NCBI RefSeq assembly: GCF_033095965.1
Contig: NZ_AP026801.1
Location: forward strand, 2,146,001-2,210,000
Source: Xylocopilactobacillus apis
GTDB lineage: Bacteria; Bacillota; Bacilli; Lactobacillales; Lactobacillaceae
Length of the DNA: 64,000 nt
Reading direction: 5' to 3'
The notes beneath the pieces were generated by a model. It ran no database searches. It was not told the origin of the DNA and saw only the letters and a list, made by a program, of their open reading frames with translations. Of the stretch, positions 1 through 12,147 are shown piece by piece; positions within the stretch are counted from its first letter, which is position 1, and each line of letters begins with the position of its first letter. The translations under genes and the position numbers were made by a program.

Positions 1-200
1 GCGTCATAAGGTCCCTTAATTAAAACTTCTGTCTCCGTAATGATTTCAAGACATTCTGAATAATCGGTAACCTTCCTTATTGTCTCAAGAGGAATCTTTA
101 ACGTCTTTTTCTCTTCCGTTAACAGATCTTTAACCCGCAGCTGAGGAATTTCAATTTTTTGATCCGTTCCATTTGTCTTTCGTAAAACGATCTGGATCAA
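1..200 (-). CDS. Unknown protein, C-terminus off window edge
   Basis: N-terminal part of the 115-residue protein seen whole at 45,188-45,535. It starts with TTG at 200, preceded by GAGGTG six bases upstream. The start lies inside the end of the upstream minus-strand frame (151-395), which suggests translational coupling. No recognised domain. Confidence 0.5.
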   Translation of the reverse strand, partial: MIQIVLRKTNGTDQKIEIPQLRVKDLLTEEKKTLKIPLETIRKVTDYSECLEIITETEVLIKGPYD

Positions 201-395
201 GCTGCACCTCTTGAATAATCTGATGCATATCCGCTGAAAATAATTCAGGATCGAGATCAGGCAGCTTATCTCTCATTAACCGAATAATCCCAATAAAACC
301 TTCATAATTAACATATTTTTGGTTCCTTCAACCCAAACACTATGATTTCCTTCTTTGCCTGCTCTAATTAATTCGATCTTTTTTTCTTTTGTCGT
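151..395 (-). pseudogene. Unknown small gene, frameshifted
   Basis: Two minus-strand frames together read as one small protein. The upstream part includes GKEGNHSVWVEGTKNM and the downstream part includes GFIGIIRLMRDKLPDLDPEL, ending with TGA at 151-153. The frame changes near 305-312. Its 3' end overlaps the TTG start of the next gene by about 50 bases, a layout typical of coupled genes. I do not recognise the family. The same sequence is at 45,486-45,730, so the shift is shared by both copies. It could be a real loss or a shared consensus error. Confidence 0.35.
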
Positions 396-509
396 TGTTT
401 ATCCTTACCTTTATTTTTCTTAATTTTACGTTAGTTTTTCCCAAAAAGAAAAAGCTGCGTAATGTTTATATGGACGCGAAAAATCCAAAAAAATTTTAAG
501 GAGTTTGCA

Positions 510-980
510 ATGACAAACAAAAGAGCTTTACCTTTAAACAATGACTTTTTAAGAAAAACTTTCTGTAACCCCATGCACCCTAATATCCTTATCGGATTTG
601 CCAAGGACATGTTAGATCTTGACGTAGAAAACTTTACGCTGGAAAATCCTGATTACTCTAAATACAAAGGAGTAAGTGCCCTTGCTCATTTAAAAGATGG
701 CGCCGATGTAATCATCCGGGTCCAAGTCCTAAAGAGTGAAGATCTCTCTTCAGAAAGCGAGGTTGAATATTACTGCTTAACCGAATTAACTAAAAACTTT
801 GAAGAACGAGGCGCCGAAGACGTTTCAGAACTACGACCAACTTTTCAAGTTAATATTTTAGATTACCGACTTTTTAAAAGTGACTCCCAGCATCTTCATT
901 CTTTTGCAATCGATCATAAAGATTCATCTCAAAAGTATGCTCCGCTAACGACCTCCTTCTTTGAAGTTGTGAATAAATAA
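510..980 (+). pseudogene. Rpn/PD-(D/E)XK transposase-like N-terminal remnant
   Basis: The start is ATG at 510, preceded by AAGGAG at 499-504; a longer frame back to 462 lacks a ribosome site. The 156-residue product opens with LPLNNDFLRKTFCNPMHPN and ILIGFAKDMLDLDVE, the signature N-terminus of the Rpn (recombination-promoting nuclease, formerly transposase_31) family. Full-length members are about 300 residues; this one stops after roughly half. Family members have acidic catalytic residues followed by an E-x-Q-like strand, whereas here that stretch reads ADVIIRVQV, so the nuclease is probably inactive. A separate C-terminal Rpn fragment lies at 30,127-30,357. Both could be relics of one element family. 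Confidence 0.65.
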
Positions 981-1002
981 CAGAATTTGAATTCAAAAAA
1001 TC

Positions 1003-1030
1003 TTGCTTTTATTTAGTAAGCGTGTTAAAT
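1003..1030 (+). promoter_or_regulatory. Candidate promoter of the PTS operon
   Basis: TTGCTT (1003-1008) and TTAAAT (1025-1030) are separated by 16 bases, upstream of the leader hairpin and the PTS gene. The match to consensus is moderate, and transcription start is not demonstrated. Confidence 0.35.
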
Positions 1031-1050
1031 TTCTTAATATTACACACTAA

Positions 1051-1115
1051 AGAAAACGAGATCGAACTCAGCTAAGTGAAAACTGACTTAGGTGTTTTTG
1101 GTCTCGTTTTTTTTA
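1051..1115 (+). terminator. Leader hairpin with U-run before the PTS gene
   Basis: AACGAGA pairs with TCTCGTT across an inner stem CTAAGT/ACTTAG, followed by eight T residues. This is an intrinsic terminator placed between the candidate promoter (1003-1030) and the PTS ribosome site at 1117. It may simply end the upstream Rpn transcript, or act as an attenuator of the glucoside operon. BglG/LicT-type antitermination is common in such operons, but I could not find a consensus RAT sequence. Confidence 0.7.
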
Positions 1116-1132
1116 CAAAGGAGAAAGTGATC

Positions 1133-4422
<3,290 letters not shown>

Positions 4423-4426
4423 TGGT

Positions 4427-5446
4427 TTAATTTTTATCATTTGATATTTTTTTAGGGTCATCAGCAGATCCTTTAACTTTGTTTGAAGATTTATCTTTAC
4501 CATTTGCCAGTTTTGTTTCAGAATTTAAATCCTCTTTTTCTCCAGATTCACTTTCAACCTGGTCCTTAATTTTTTGATAGTAATAAAAATAAATAGTTAA
4601 AAGGTCAATTACGTCTGATTCTTTTGCTAAATTGGGAATAAAAATTTTTTCCAATAACACCGGATCTGAGTAAACAAGAGTGAAAAAGAGTATTCCCAAA
4701 AGTATACTTGAAATAATAAGAATAAATACTTGTACTTCGATATGTTTTAACTTATTAAAAATATCAAGAAACATGGGTATTAATATTATGGAAATTATTA
4801 TCCATCCCGCATATCGAAAATTCTTATTTCTTTTAGCACTTCTTGAAAAATAATTAGAAAAAATTTCTATATAACTTTTGGGATCATCAATATTAATTTT
4901 TATCGTAAAGTTACTTTGTTTTATTGAATTATACGTAAATCTTAATAATGTTTTGAACTCATAAGCATTTCCTTCACCCCTATTAATTGCTGAATTTAAT
5001 AACTTGTAATAATTATCTCGTTTATCTGAATTACGCAAATTTTTTATATCTTTAAAAATAAAAAATATAAAAAGAATTGTAAATATTAAAAACATTACAA
5101 TTAATGTATCTAGCCAAAAATTAACTGAAAAAAAGATATTTTTGTTCAATTTAAATGGAAAATAAGGAAATTTAAAAGATTTAGAGTTTTTTTCTACTGT
5201 AATTTTATTTGAAAATAGGCCTAACAAAATAAACAAAGCTACATAACAAATGATCATTGCGTAATAAAAAATAAGGGAAGTTGAAAAAGCTTTTACACTA
5301 AGTTTTTCTTTCTTTAATTTTTTATAGATCTTATTTATCAATTGATATAATTCTTCGTCATAATTTAATCCATATTGTTCTCTCACTTCTAGCATTTTTG
5401 TGATGTCTGTATGATCATGTGGTCCATTACCATCTGACGTACCCAT
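4427..5446 (-). CDS. Unknown four-pass membrane protein
   Basis: 339 residues starting at ATG 5446 behind a GAAGGGGA ribosome site. Four hydrophobic segments lie at about residues 55-78, 107-131, 208-226 and 234-258. The N-terminus is hydrophilic with GPHDHTD, and the last 60 residues are rich in Lys, Ser, Glu and Asp, so a long charged cytoplasmic tail is likely. The gene is clearly more AT-rich than the PTS/GH1 operon, which suggests separate acquisition. I recognise no family. It stands alone, convergent with the GH1 gene. Confidence 0.75.
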   Translation of the reverse strand: MGTSDGNGPHDHTDITKMLEVREQYGLNYDEELYQLINKIYKKLKKEKLSVKAFSTSLIFYYAMIICYVALFILLGLFSNKITVEKNSKSFKFPYFPFKLNKNIFFSVNFWLDTLIVMFLIFTILFIFFIFKDIKNLRNSDKRDNYYKLLNSAINRGEGNAYEFKTLLRFTYNSIKQSNFTIKINIDDPKSYIEIFSNYFSRSAKRNKNFRYAGWIIISIILIPMFLDIFNKLKHIEVQVFILIISSILLGILFFTLVYSDPVLLEKIFIPNLAKESDVIDLLTIYFYYYQKIKDQVESESGEKEDLNSETKLANGKDKSSNKVKGSADDPKKISNDKN

Positions 5447-5969
5447 TAATTTTCCCCTTCAAAAATTAAAAATTCCTTTTATTATTTCATAAATCGTAAT
5501 TAAATTTAAAGTAATTTTTTTAAATAAATTTTAATTTTTTGAGATTAAGATCTCATTGAACCGATTTAATTTATACTTGATTAATAATATAAATGATCTA
5601 AAGTCCGATTTAATTAATTATATATTAGATAGCTACTATTACATTTTCACGAACATCAAAGAAGATAGGCAAACGAAACATTGTCCTAACTTCAATAAAA
5701 CCATTTCTAACGTTTATTTAAACCCTCTTGAAATTAAATGGTCATTGGGGCAAAATATCTAAGAGCTAAATTAGAATGATTCGTGTCAAGAATAATTATA
5801 ATTGTGAATCAATTTTTTGTTATTACTTGGTTTAAAATTATAATTGAACGAATATAACTCAAGCTATAGAAATTACTAACTTAATTTAGATAATATTTAC
5901 CTAGTTAGTAGTGGATTGTTAAATGCTCAAGTTAATCTTGCTTTAAAACAGAAACTAAGGAGCTTACGA
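5447..5969. other. AT-rich intergenic region with repeats
   Basis: No convincing gene. A 68-codon TTG frame (5,556-5,762) lacks a ribosome site. ATTATAATTG occurs twice (5,795-5,804 and 5,837-5,846). ACTAACT and AGTTAGT form an inverted repeat at 5,875-5,909 just upstream of the GntR gene, a possible operator or hairpin. Confidence 0.4.
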
Positions 5970-6676
5970 ATGACAACCCCAAAATATCAAGAAATATCAA
6001 ACCATTTAATTAATGAAATTAATAATGGTACTTTTAGTTTTATAGTGAAGCCGAGATATGTAATCGTTATCACGTTAGTTCAACCACAGCGGTAAAAGTT
6101 TTAAATTTACTACAAGAGAAAAAATACGTTGTAAGACTTCAAGGAAAAGGCACTTTTGTTTCAAAAGAAGATCACCAGCAGCTAGTGCAAATTAGTAAAT
6201 TAAACGTGAATAATAAAATACCTGAAAGCACAAAAGTATTATCAGTAAAAGAAAAGAACAGTAACGACATTCAAGCTAAGCTTCACTTAACGTCGAACGA
6301 GAAGTATATAGAAATTAAACAGCTCTGTTCAGTTGGCAATAACATAACTGAATACATAATTAGTTATATCAATGGCAAACATTTAAAAATGCGCCCTCAT
6401 GCTCCTCTTGACTACTATGCTTCAATATATCAGCGAATTATTGAAGATTGTGACCTTGATCCATATAAGATGCATTACTCTCAGATCTGTAAAGCAATTG
6501 TTGTAGAAGATTCTCAAATTTTAAATTACTTTAACTGCGATCAAAAAAGCAAATTATTTATTCGCAACAAAAAAACTACTTTTCTTCCCACAAGCCATAC
6601 AGAAGGTTTAGAATACTCTATAACTTATAAAGATCCGCTGTATTGGGGAGTCAAAATTGAATCAATCAATTCATAG
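5970..6676 (+). pseudogene. GntR/HutC-family regulator, broken in the HTH
   Basis: ATG at 5970 follows AAGGAGC. The first frame reads TTPKYQEISNHLINEINNGT, a GntR winged-helix start. The frame then shifts near 6,045, and the correct frame resumes as SEAEICNRYHVSSTTAVKVL and RLQGKGTFVSKED. Family members have about five residues (G-x-K-L-P-like) between these blocks. Their absence plus the shift indicates a small deletion of roughly 14 bases. The rest (from about 6,185) is a UTRA ligand-binding domain. Both window copies share the lesion, so it is probably real, and DNA binding is probably lost. Regulators of this class often control nearby sugar operons; a past role for the PTS/GH1 operon is inference. 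Confidence 0.7.
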
Positions 6677-6721
6677 AAAAGCCCTTCTTTTTCGATTTTT
6701 GAAAAGGAAGGGTTTCGTTTT
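6676..6721 (+). terminator. Terminator after the GntR gene
   Basis: AAAGCCCTTCTTTTTC and GAAAAGGAAGGGTTT form a long stem around a short AT loop, followed by CGTTTT. It directly follows the stop codon. Confidence 0.85.
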
Positions 6722-6870
6722 ACTTCAACTGAAAAATAACTTACGAGATAAGATCCCGAATATCCTCCAATAACAATACTTATTAATGTTATTTTTTTAT
6801 TTCTATAATACAGATATTTTTACTGATATAATATAAATGCTTAAGCATTGCCAAAATGGAGGAAATCAAA

Positions 6871-7521
6871 ATGAGGAATGTAACTGATTATGCCAAATTC
6901 TTTTTAAAAAATGGTTTTGATTCTCACCCTGATACTTTTGATGGAAATATGAAACTACAAAAGCTTCTTTTTTTCGCAAATTTTATTAATTATGCCGAAA
7001 ACAAAGAATTGTTGTTTCCTGAAAAAATGTGTGCTTTCGAAAACGGTACCGTAATTGAAGAAGTTCGCCAAAAATACAAAAATGACTATAATTCTTTCAA
7101 ACAAGATTCAATAAATTTTGATCCTGATTTTTCTCAAAAAGAGTACGATGTTTTAAATAAAACTATTGATATCTTTGGAAATTTAACTGCTAGAGAACTT
7201 TCTGAATTAAACCATCAATTCAATTTTTGGAAAAAGCGTTATCAAGCGTCAACAAACGAAAATGGTTATCATCATAAAGAATTAGCTGAAATAACAAATA
7301 AGGATTTAGATTTAGAAGTTGATAAAATGAAAGAAGTTTTAAATACTTATCAAAATAACCGGCAAATTAACCAAACTAAAGAACTAATTAATGGTGTAAC
7401 CTTCTTTTACGATCCAAAAGAGATCAATATTGATGAAATTCTCCCTCAACTAGATTCATTTGAAGCAGATGAAGAATCATATACGGTTTCGATTGATGAC
7501 GGACATTTGGTGATTATGTAA
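6871..7521 (+). CDS. Panacea (SocA/DUF4065-like) antitoxin
   Basis: 216 residues starting at ATG 6871, eight bases after TGGAGG; an upstream ATG at 6856 overlaps the ribosome site and is rejected. Residues 27-37, MKLQKLLFFAN, are the hallmark of the Panacea/SocA-like domain, known as a promiscuous antitoxin domain paired with many unrelated toxins. The C-terminal 45 residues (after YQNNRQINQ) form a separate acidic tail that may contact the toxin. The following frame (7,563-7,850) looks like a MazF/PemK-type toxin. A candidate -10 TATAAT lies at 6,828-6,833. The module is intact on the antitoxin side and identical in both copies. Confidence 0.8.
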   Translation: MRNVTDYAKFFLKNGFDSHPDTFDGNMKLQKLLFFANFINYAENKELLFPEKMCAFENGTVIEEVRQKYKNDYNSFKQDSINFDPDFSQKEYDVLNKTIDIFGNLTARELSELNHQFNFWKKRYQASTNENGYHHKELAEITNKDLDLEVDKMKEVLNTYQNNRQINQTKELINGVTFFYDPKEINIDEILPQLDSFEADEESYTVSIDDGHLVIM

Positions 7522-7562
7522 TAGAAGCTTATTGGGGTAAAACTTGTTTTGCTGACGGTAGT

Positions 7563-7850
7563 ATGCCTGCATATAGCCGACCATACCTAATAGTTAAAGT
7601 TTTAGAAAATGGCGTTCACGTACTGAACGTTTCCTCTAGTGCGGGGAAAGAAAATAAATTAATATTTAAAAGTAACTACTTATTGAGTAACAACTATCCT
7701 CCATTCCCGAAATCTAGTTTTGTCAAACTGGATTCTAGAAAACTTATCTTATACGATGAATTTCAGACTTTTAATTTAATGTGTAAAGGACAAAAGCTCA
7801 ATCCAAAAGATTTGGATTATATTTTAAACAATTACTTAAAATGGTGTTAA
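7563..7850 (+). CDS. MazF/PemK-like toxin candidate, start unclear
   Basis: 95 codons from ATG 7563. The same frame is open back to 7,500 and encodes GDYVIEAYWGKTCFADGS just before the ATG, matching the conserved N-terminal strand of this toxin type, so the real protein should start earlier. No ATG, GTG or TTG exists in that extension, and ATG 7563 has no ribosome site. An out-of-frame ATG at 7,496 reads MTDIW then stops; one deleted base there would join it to the toxin. Downstream blocks RPYLIVKV, VLNVSSSAGKENKL, NNYPPFPKSSFVKLDS resemble PemK/MazF-like proteins. The toxin is probably start-less or frameshifted and silent. The lesion is identical in both copies. Confidence 0.55.
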   Translation: MPAYSRPYLIVKVLENGVHVLNVSSSAGKENKLIFKSNYLLSNNYPPFPKSSFVKLDSRKLILYDEFQTFNLMCKGQKLNPKDLDYILNNYLKWC

Positions 7851-7893
7851 AACGTTTAATGCCATATCTTGATGTTTAAGTGCTCCCCCAATA

Positions 7894-7939
7894 GAAAACG
7901 CCAATGAAATCAGATCTTGAATTCATTAGCGTTTTTTCT
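7894..7939. terminator. Bidirectional terminator
   Basis: AAAACGC-CAATGAA pairs with TTCATT-A-GCGTTTT, with T-runs on both strands. It serves the Panacea module on the plus strand and the GH1 fragment on the minus strand. Confidence 0.8.
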
Positions 7940-8258
7940 ATTCGTCTAAAGCTTCACCATTGGTTTCAACAACATGTTTCATCCACTGATAAAATTTCTT
8001 TAGAGTTCTATTTAAGGTACCGTGTCCTAGATCGTCCATATCTACATAAAAAAAGCCGTAGCGTTTCTTCATTTCGCCTGTTGATAATGACACTAACTCG
8101 ATTGGACCCCACATCGTATAGCCTAAACAAGGAATATGATCAATATTAATTGCATCCGCCATTGCTGAAAGATGATCTTTTAAATAATCGATTCGATAAT
8201 CAGCAGTTGATCTCCAGTCAATCCCTGTAATTTTTACTGAAATGCTGCTCAATATCAT
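7938..8258 (-). pseudogene. GH1 6-phospho-beta-glucosidase C-terminal fragment
   Basis: 106 codons covering only the last fifth of a GH1 enzyme. DYRIDYLKDHL, the conserved W in YTMWGPIELVS, and STGEMKKRYGFFYVD, which contains the phosphate-binding Ser/Lys/Tyr pattern, are visible. Both catalytic glutamates are missing. It is distinct from the intact GH1 at 3,019, whose equivalent stretch reads [12 protein letters not shown], so it is a relic of another gene, not a recent duplicate. The first dozen residues do not match GH1 and mark the truncation point. Confidence 0.8.
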
Positions 8259-8309
8259 TTACGAAAGTTCGAGATAATTACAAAAGAATCCAGATAAACT
8301 GAATTCCTT

Positions 8310-9407
8310 TTAGTCGAAATGATATTGAATTTTTAAGTCATTTAAGTGTCTGTAATCTAGATACTTCTCTCTTTGTAATCTACCTACTACAACTCCCGGA
8401 TGAATTTGAATACCTTCAGAAAATTCTAATACTGCTCGACGAGAAAAATCATTTTCTTTAATGAAAGCTTTATAATCTGCAGGATTAATCAAATGATTTT
8501 GAGCAAATTGATCTGCTTCTTTTTCTAAACGATCTAAATCCAAATTATTAGTAATCCCATTATCTCCAATCGGCGTTACGATCATGTGTCCTTTTTTTCT
8601 CTGAAAAACATGTTTTATTTCATGAAATAATGTAAACCAAAATTGATCCGCATATTTACTACGATCATTAACTGCCAACAAAATCCGATCTTTGCCAATC
8701 CATTTAACAGCTCCATTAATACCACAATTTTTTAAATTTGGGAGAATTACAAAAGCCACACCAGAATTTTCGAAAATACGATTAAGTTCAGGCAAAAAAA
8801 CTTCTGGATTTTGTTTCGTCATTTTCCTTATATCCGGTAACTTTGTTTTTAAATAATCTAGATCTATTGAAGATACATTTTTTTGAACAGCGATATTTAA
8901 TGCCGTTTGTACCCAAGCATTAGAATTAATAATATTCTTGGATTCAACCTCTTTGACAGAAGTCCGATACTGAACCAAAAAATTTTTTTTACTAAGAACC
9001 TTTAAAGTAGAGATTCTAAAATGTCTCTTTAATTCTTCGACTTTTTCTTTAAAATCTCTCGTGTTTTTTACGCAATCTAGTTTAACCCAATAGGAATAAT
9101 CCATTTGTTCTAAAATTGGGCGTTCACTTTCTAGATTTCTTTCGGCATCGATTTTGGCTTTTACCTCTTTGTACTTATTATTGAGATTACGCCAAACAGT
9201 TTCTGATGTCCCTAAGGCTAGTGATAAATTTGTAATTAATTCATCATCTAGATTAATTTTGCCATTTACTAATTCACTAACTTTTTTCTTATTTGTATTT
9301 AACCTTTCTGCGAGTTCCTCTTGTGTCATTCCTTCATGATTTAAATACTCTAAAATATAATAACCCGGATGAAAGGCAATCAAATTTCCAACGCTTATTT
9401 TATTCAT
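8310..9407 (-). CDS. HigA-like antitoxin with ImmA/IrrE protease domain
   Basis: 365 residues from ATG 9407, behind GAGGAGGTG. Residues about 15-70 are an XRE helix-turn-helix of HigA type (HPGYYILEYLNHEGMTQEEL, then ERLNTNKKKVSELVNGK). The C-terminal half is an ImmA/IrrE metallopeptidase-like domain with the zinc motif H262-EIK-H266. HigA proteins with this extension are a known class. The toxin-like HigB frame lies directly upstream and overlaps by a few bases, the reverse-order layout usual for higBA. The frame is intact here; copy 2 lacks one T in a T8 run. The protease motif is complete, so regulated self- or target cleavage is possible but inferred. Confidence 0.85.
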   Translation of the reverse strand: MNKISVGNLIAFHPGYYILEYLNHEGMTQEELAERLNTNKKKVSELVNGKINLDDELITNLSLALGTSETVWRNLNNKYKEVKAKIDAERNLESERPILEQMDYSYWVKLDCVKNTRDFKEKVEELKRHFRISTLKVLSKKNFLVQYRTSVKEVESKNIINSNAWVQTALNIAVQKNVSSIDLDYLKTKLPDIRKMTKQNPEVFLPELNRIFENSGVAFVILPNLKNCGINGAVKWIGKDRILLAVNDRSKYADQFWFTLFHEIKHVFQRKKGHMIVTPIGDNGITNNLDLDRLEKEADQFAQNHLINPADYKAFIKENDFSRRAVLEFSEGIQIHPGVVVGRLQREKYLDYRHLNDLKIQYHFD

Positions 9408-9770
9408 AATGATTTGACACCTCCTCAACTCCAATTATTTCAACTTCTCGATAAAATTCTATTAAATTATCACCTTTATTTATAAATTTAGTACCATCTA
9501 TATTAATTGGTTGAATTATTAATCGATAACCGCTTCTACGACCATTTATATCCAATGCATATTTATCTTTACGATCATGAGATAATTTATGTAGATTATA
9601 AATTCTAAAAAGATTAATATCTTGTAAATTTTCAGCACTTTCTAATAAATTAACAAGAGACAAAAGACCATCTGCGTTTCTACTTCCGAATTTTTTTCTA
9701 GCACATTTTAGATCTTTGCATCGTTTCCCAATTTTTTATTTTTATACCTTACTTCGATCTTATAGGTCCA
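9400..9770 (-). pseudogene. HigB-like toxin, N-terminus frameshifted
   Basis: From 9,663 to 9,400 an 87-codon frame reads LVNLLESAENLQDINLFRI, KLSHDRKDKYALDI, GYRLIIQPINIDG, the RelE/HigB ribonuclease core. Upstream, CARKKFGSRNADGLL continues in this frame, while EVRYKNKKLGNDAK, the expected HigB N-terminus, lies in another frame. The shift falls near 9,705-9,715, in a stretch without long homopolymers, and is identical in both copies, so it may be a real inactivation. No ATG is seen at the expected start. The antitoxin downstream is intact, as expected if toxin loss is tolerated. Confidence 0.65.
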
Positions 9771-9845
9771 TCCGTTTTTAATTAATGTTACCAAAAAAGA
9801 AACAAAATTCCAAATATTATATATAAAAATACTTTATAGTTATAT

Positions 9846-10853
9846 TTAAATCCTTACTTCCTCCCGCAAAATCTCCGCTGCCGGTACTGGCACGCGTCCT
9901 AGTCCATCAAGTCCCACATTTAACAGGTAATTGATCCCTAAGTGGTTCAAATGATTCTTAGACTGATGAATCTCTGTCGGTGACTTCCAATTCTGATCAC
10001 GATAGGAAAATCCCCACGAGTCATTCATCGTTGCCGCAGTTTCGTATAGACCGTTAGGTGATGGTTTAAACCCGCCTAACGCATTGTAATCAACATCTTT
10101 CGCTTCATTTTTACGCGCAGGAATCTCGTTATCACCAAGCGAAACGTAGTCATATTTGCCATTACCTAAACGAGAATTAATTAAGCAATTGGGCTGCAGA
10201 CTCTTAACAACATCATAAATTTCCTGACTTTGCTCCAAGTTTAAAGTCATTGGAACATCGAACCACGCTGTCGCAATCTCGCCATAATTTGTCATAATTT
10301 CTTTGATCTGGGGCAAAATTTTATCGTGAAAGCATTGAGAAAAATCTTTATCATGTTGCACAAAATCCCAACTGTTATCCCAAGTAGTCCCCGCGGACTC
10401 AACATCGTTTGCTGTATAGCCTCCCCCATTAGGTTCATGCCAATCTAAATCCTGCGAATAATACACTCCAAACTTTAACCCAGCACTATCGCATGCTGAA
10501 GCAAATTCAGCAATGACATCGCGATGAAATGGTGTTGCATCATAGATATTGTAAGAATCCACCAACGAGTGATACATCGCAAAACCATCATGATGCTTGG
10601 TCGTCACTACCAAGTACTGCATTCCACAGTTCTTGGCGAGGGCAACAATCTCTCTGGCATCAAAGTAAATCGGATTAAAAATTGACGTTAACTTCTCGTA
10701 TTCAGCGTTTGGAATTTGTAAGCGCGACTGAATCCACTCCGCATAATTTCCGGCTGATTTTCCTTTGTATTCACCTGCCAAAAGTGAATATAAACCCCAG
10801 TGGATCATCATGCCGTATCGAGCTTCTTTAAACCATTCAATGTTTTTATTCAT
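9846..10853 (-). CDS. GH29 alpha-L-fucosidase
   Basis: 335 residues, no signal peptide, so probably cytoplasmic; releases L-fucose from fucosylated oligosaccharides. Conserved GH29 blocks include ARYGMMIHWGLYS (12-24), TTKHHDGFAMYHS (84-96), and TAWFD with the nucleophile D199. It ends soon after the catalytic barrel (NYLLNVGLDGLG), typical of short bacterial members without a C-terminal beta domain. The acid/base residue cannot be placed with confidence. No Shine-Dalgarno sequence precedes the ATG, and a good -10 box ends six bases upstream, so the mRNA may be leaderless. No fucose transporter or catabolic gene is nearby. The gene is divergent from the ImmA-family gene at 10,973. Confidence 0.88.
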   Translation of the reverse strand: MNKNIEWFKEARYGMMIHWGLYSLLAGEYKGKSAGNYAEWIQSRLQIPNAEYEKLTSIFNPIYFDAREIVALAKNCGMQYLVVTTKHHDGFAMYHSLVDSYNIYDATPFHRDVIAEFASACDSAGLKFGVYYSQDLDWHEPNGGGYTANDVESAGTTWDNSWDFVQHDKDFSQCFHDKILPQIKEIMTNYGEIATAWFDVPMTLNLEQSQEIYDVVKSLQPNCLINSRLGNGKYDYVSLGDNEIPARKNEAKDVDYNALGGFKPSPNGLYETAATMNDSWGFSYRDQNWKSPTEIHQSKNHLNHLGINYLLNVGLDGLGRVPVPAAEILREEVRI

Positions 10854-10859
10854 GGCTTT

Positions 10860-10887
10860 AGAGTAAAACGTTTGCTAAATAAGTCAA
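10860..10887 (-). promoter_or_regulatory. Fucosidase promoter with internal operator
   Basis: On the minus strand, TTGACT (10,887-10,882) and TACTCT (10,865-10,860) are 16 bases apart. The spacer contains AGCAAACGTTTTAC, a near-palindrome centred on CG that resembles CcpA cre or LacI-family operators. The -10 ends six bases before the start codon, which would put the transcript start at the ATG itself. Repression by glucose or a sugar regulator is inference. Confidence 0.55.
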
Positions 10888-10972
10888 GCATTAATTATTA
10901 CTTAACAATATCTTTTTGCTTTAAGAATTTTTATCAATTATACTAAATAAAAAATGAAAGGGGGGTAGCTCA

Positions 10973-12147
10973 TTGAATAAAAGAATAAGAATTCACGTAA
11001 AATGGGAAGTCATTGTCTGGGCAATTCAGCACGGTGAAAAAGATTATTCTCAATTAGAGAAAAAATATAAACTTGATCGATGGCAGAACCCTCAAAAAGA
11101 AGAAGACTACCCTACTTTGAAACAGCTTCAAAATTTTAGTAATGATACTAAAATCCCTTTGTTTACTTAATGGATGAACAAATTCCTAAAGAAGAGAATT
11201 CATTTGTCAATTTTAGAACTATCAACAACTTAGAGGTATACCCCAGCAGACGTTTAATTGACACAATCCACAGCATGCAAACACGTCAAGAATGGTTGAA
11301 AGACTACCTTATTGAACAAAACGGTGAAATCCTATTTCAATCAATTCCCAAATTTACATTCGATAATAATCCCCAAACTGTTGCAAATAAAATTACTGAA
11401 CTTTTAGATTTTTCAAAAGTTTACCAACGAAGCAGAACTGATATTGATACATTTAATGTGATTCGTAAAAGCATTAGCTCCCTAGGCATTACAGTCATGC
11501 AAAATGGAATTGTTGGAAATGATACCCACCGAACACTTGATGTTAATGAATTTCGAGCTTTTGCTTTATACGACGAGATTGCTCCAATGATTTTCATTAA
11601 TTCATGTGACAGCGTTCGAGGCAAAATATTTTCTTTATTGCATGAACTAATTCATATTTTAGTTGGAGAGAACGAAATTCTAAATGTCGGACCAGATTCT
11701 CAAATCAAAAAAGAACGTTGGATTAACCAAGTTACTGTGAATATCCTGATGCCAGAGAATGTTTTTAAAGATTACATTAATGACGGTATTTCTAGTCAAG
11801 AAAATCTTAAGCGCTTAAGCAATAAATTTCATACTAGCTTAGTTTCTACCGCAATCAGAGCTAAAGAACTTAATATTAGTGATAATTGCAATGAATTAAT
11901 TAAATGGGCAAAAGAACAACAATCTAAAAATCTGGTTATAAAATCAGAGAAAAAGGAAAGTGAAAAAAGGGACTTCTACACTACAGCTCTTTCGAGAGTT
12001 GACCGTAGATACGCGAGTGCGGTCATTAATAGTGAATCTAGTGGTGAACTGCCGTTAAGAACTGCTGCTTCAATGTTAGGAGTTGGTTTGAAAAGTTACT
12101 ATAATTTTGTAAATAAAGTTTTGGGAATTGATTATCTCTTTGATTGA
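10973..12147 (+). pseudogene. ImmA/IrrE-family protein, frameshifted in this copy
   Basis: Start TTG at 10,973 behind a strong AAAGGGGGG ribosome site. The frame breaks at 11,156-11,158, where this copy has three C residues and copy 2 has four. With four C the protein is 391 residues (see 56,307-57,482). The HELIH zinc motif is at 11,642-11,656. The break is most likely a sequencing or consensus error and the gene should be regarded as intact. Confidence 0.8.

Noticed and set aside
1052-1115. BglG/LicT RAT antiterminator
   Set aside because: The hairpin is real, but I could not find the conserved RAT sequence or a BglG-type gene.
5556-5762. 68-codon frame with TTG start
   Set aside because: No ribosome site, AT-rich noise composition, no recognisable pattern; treated as intergenic.
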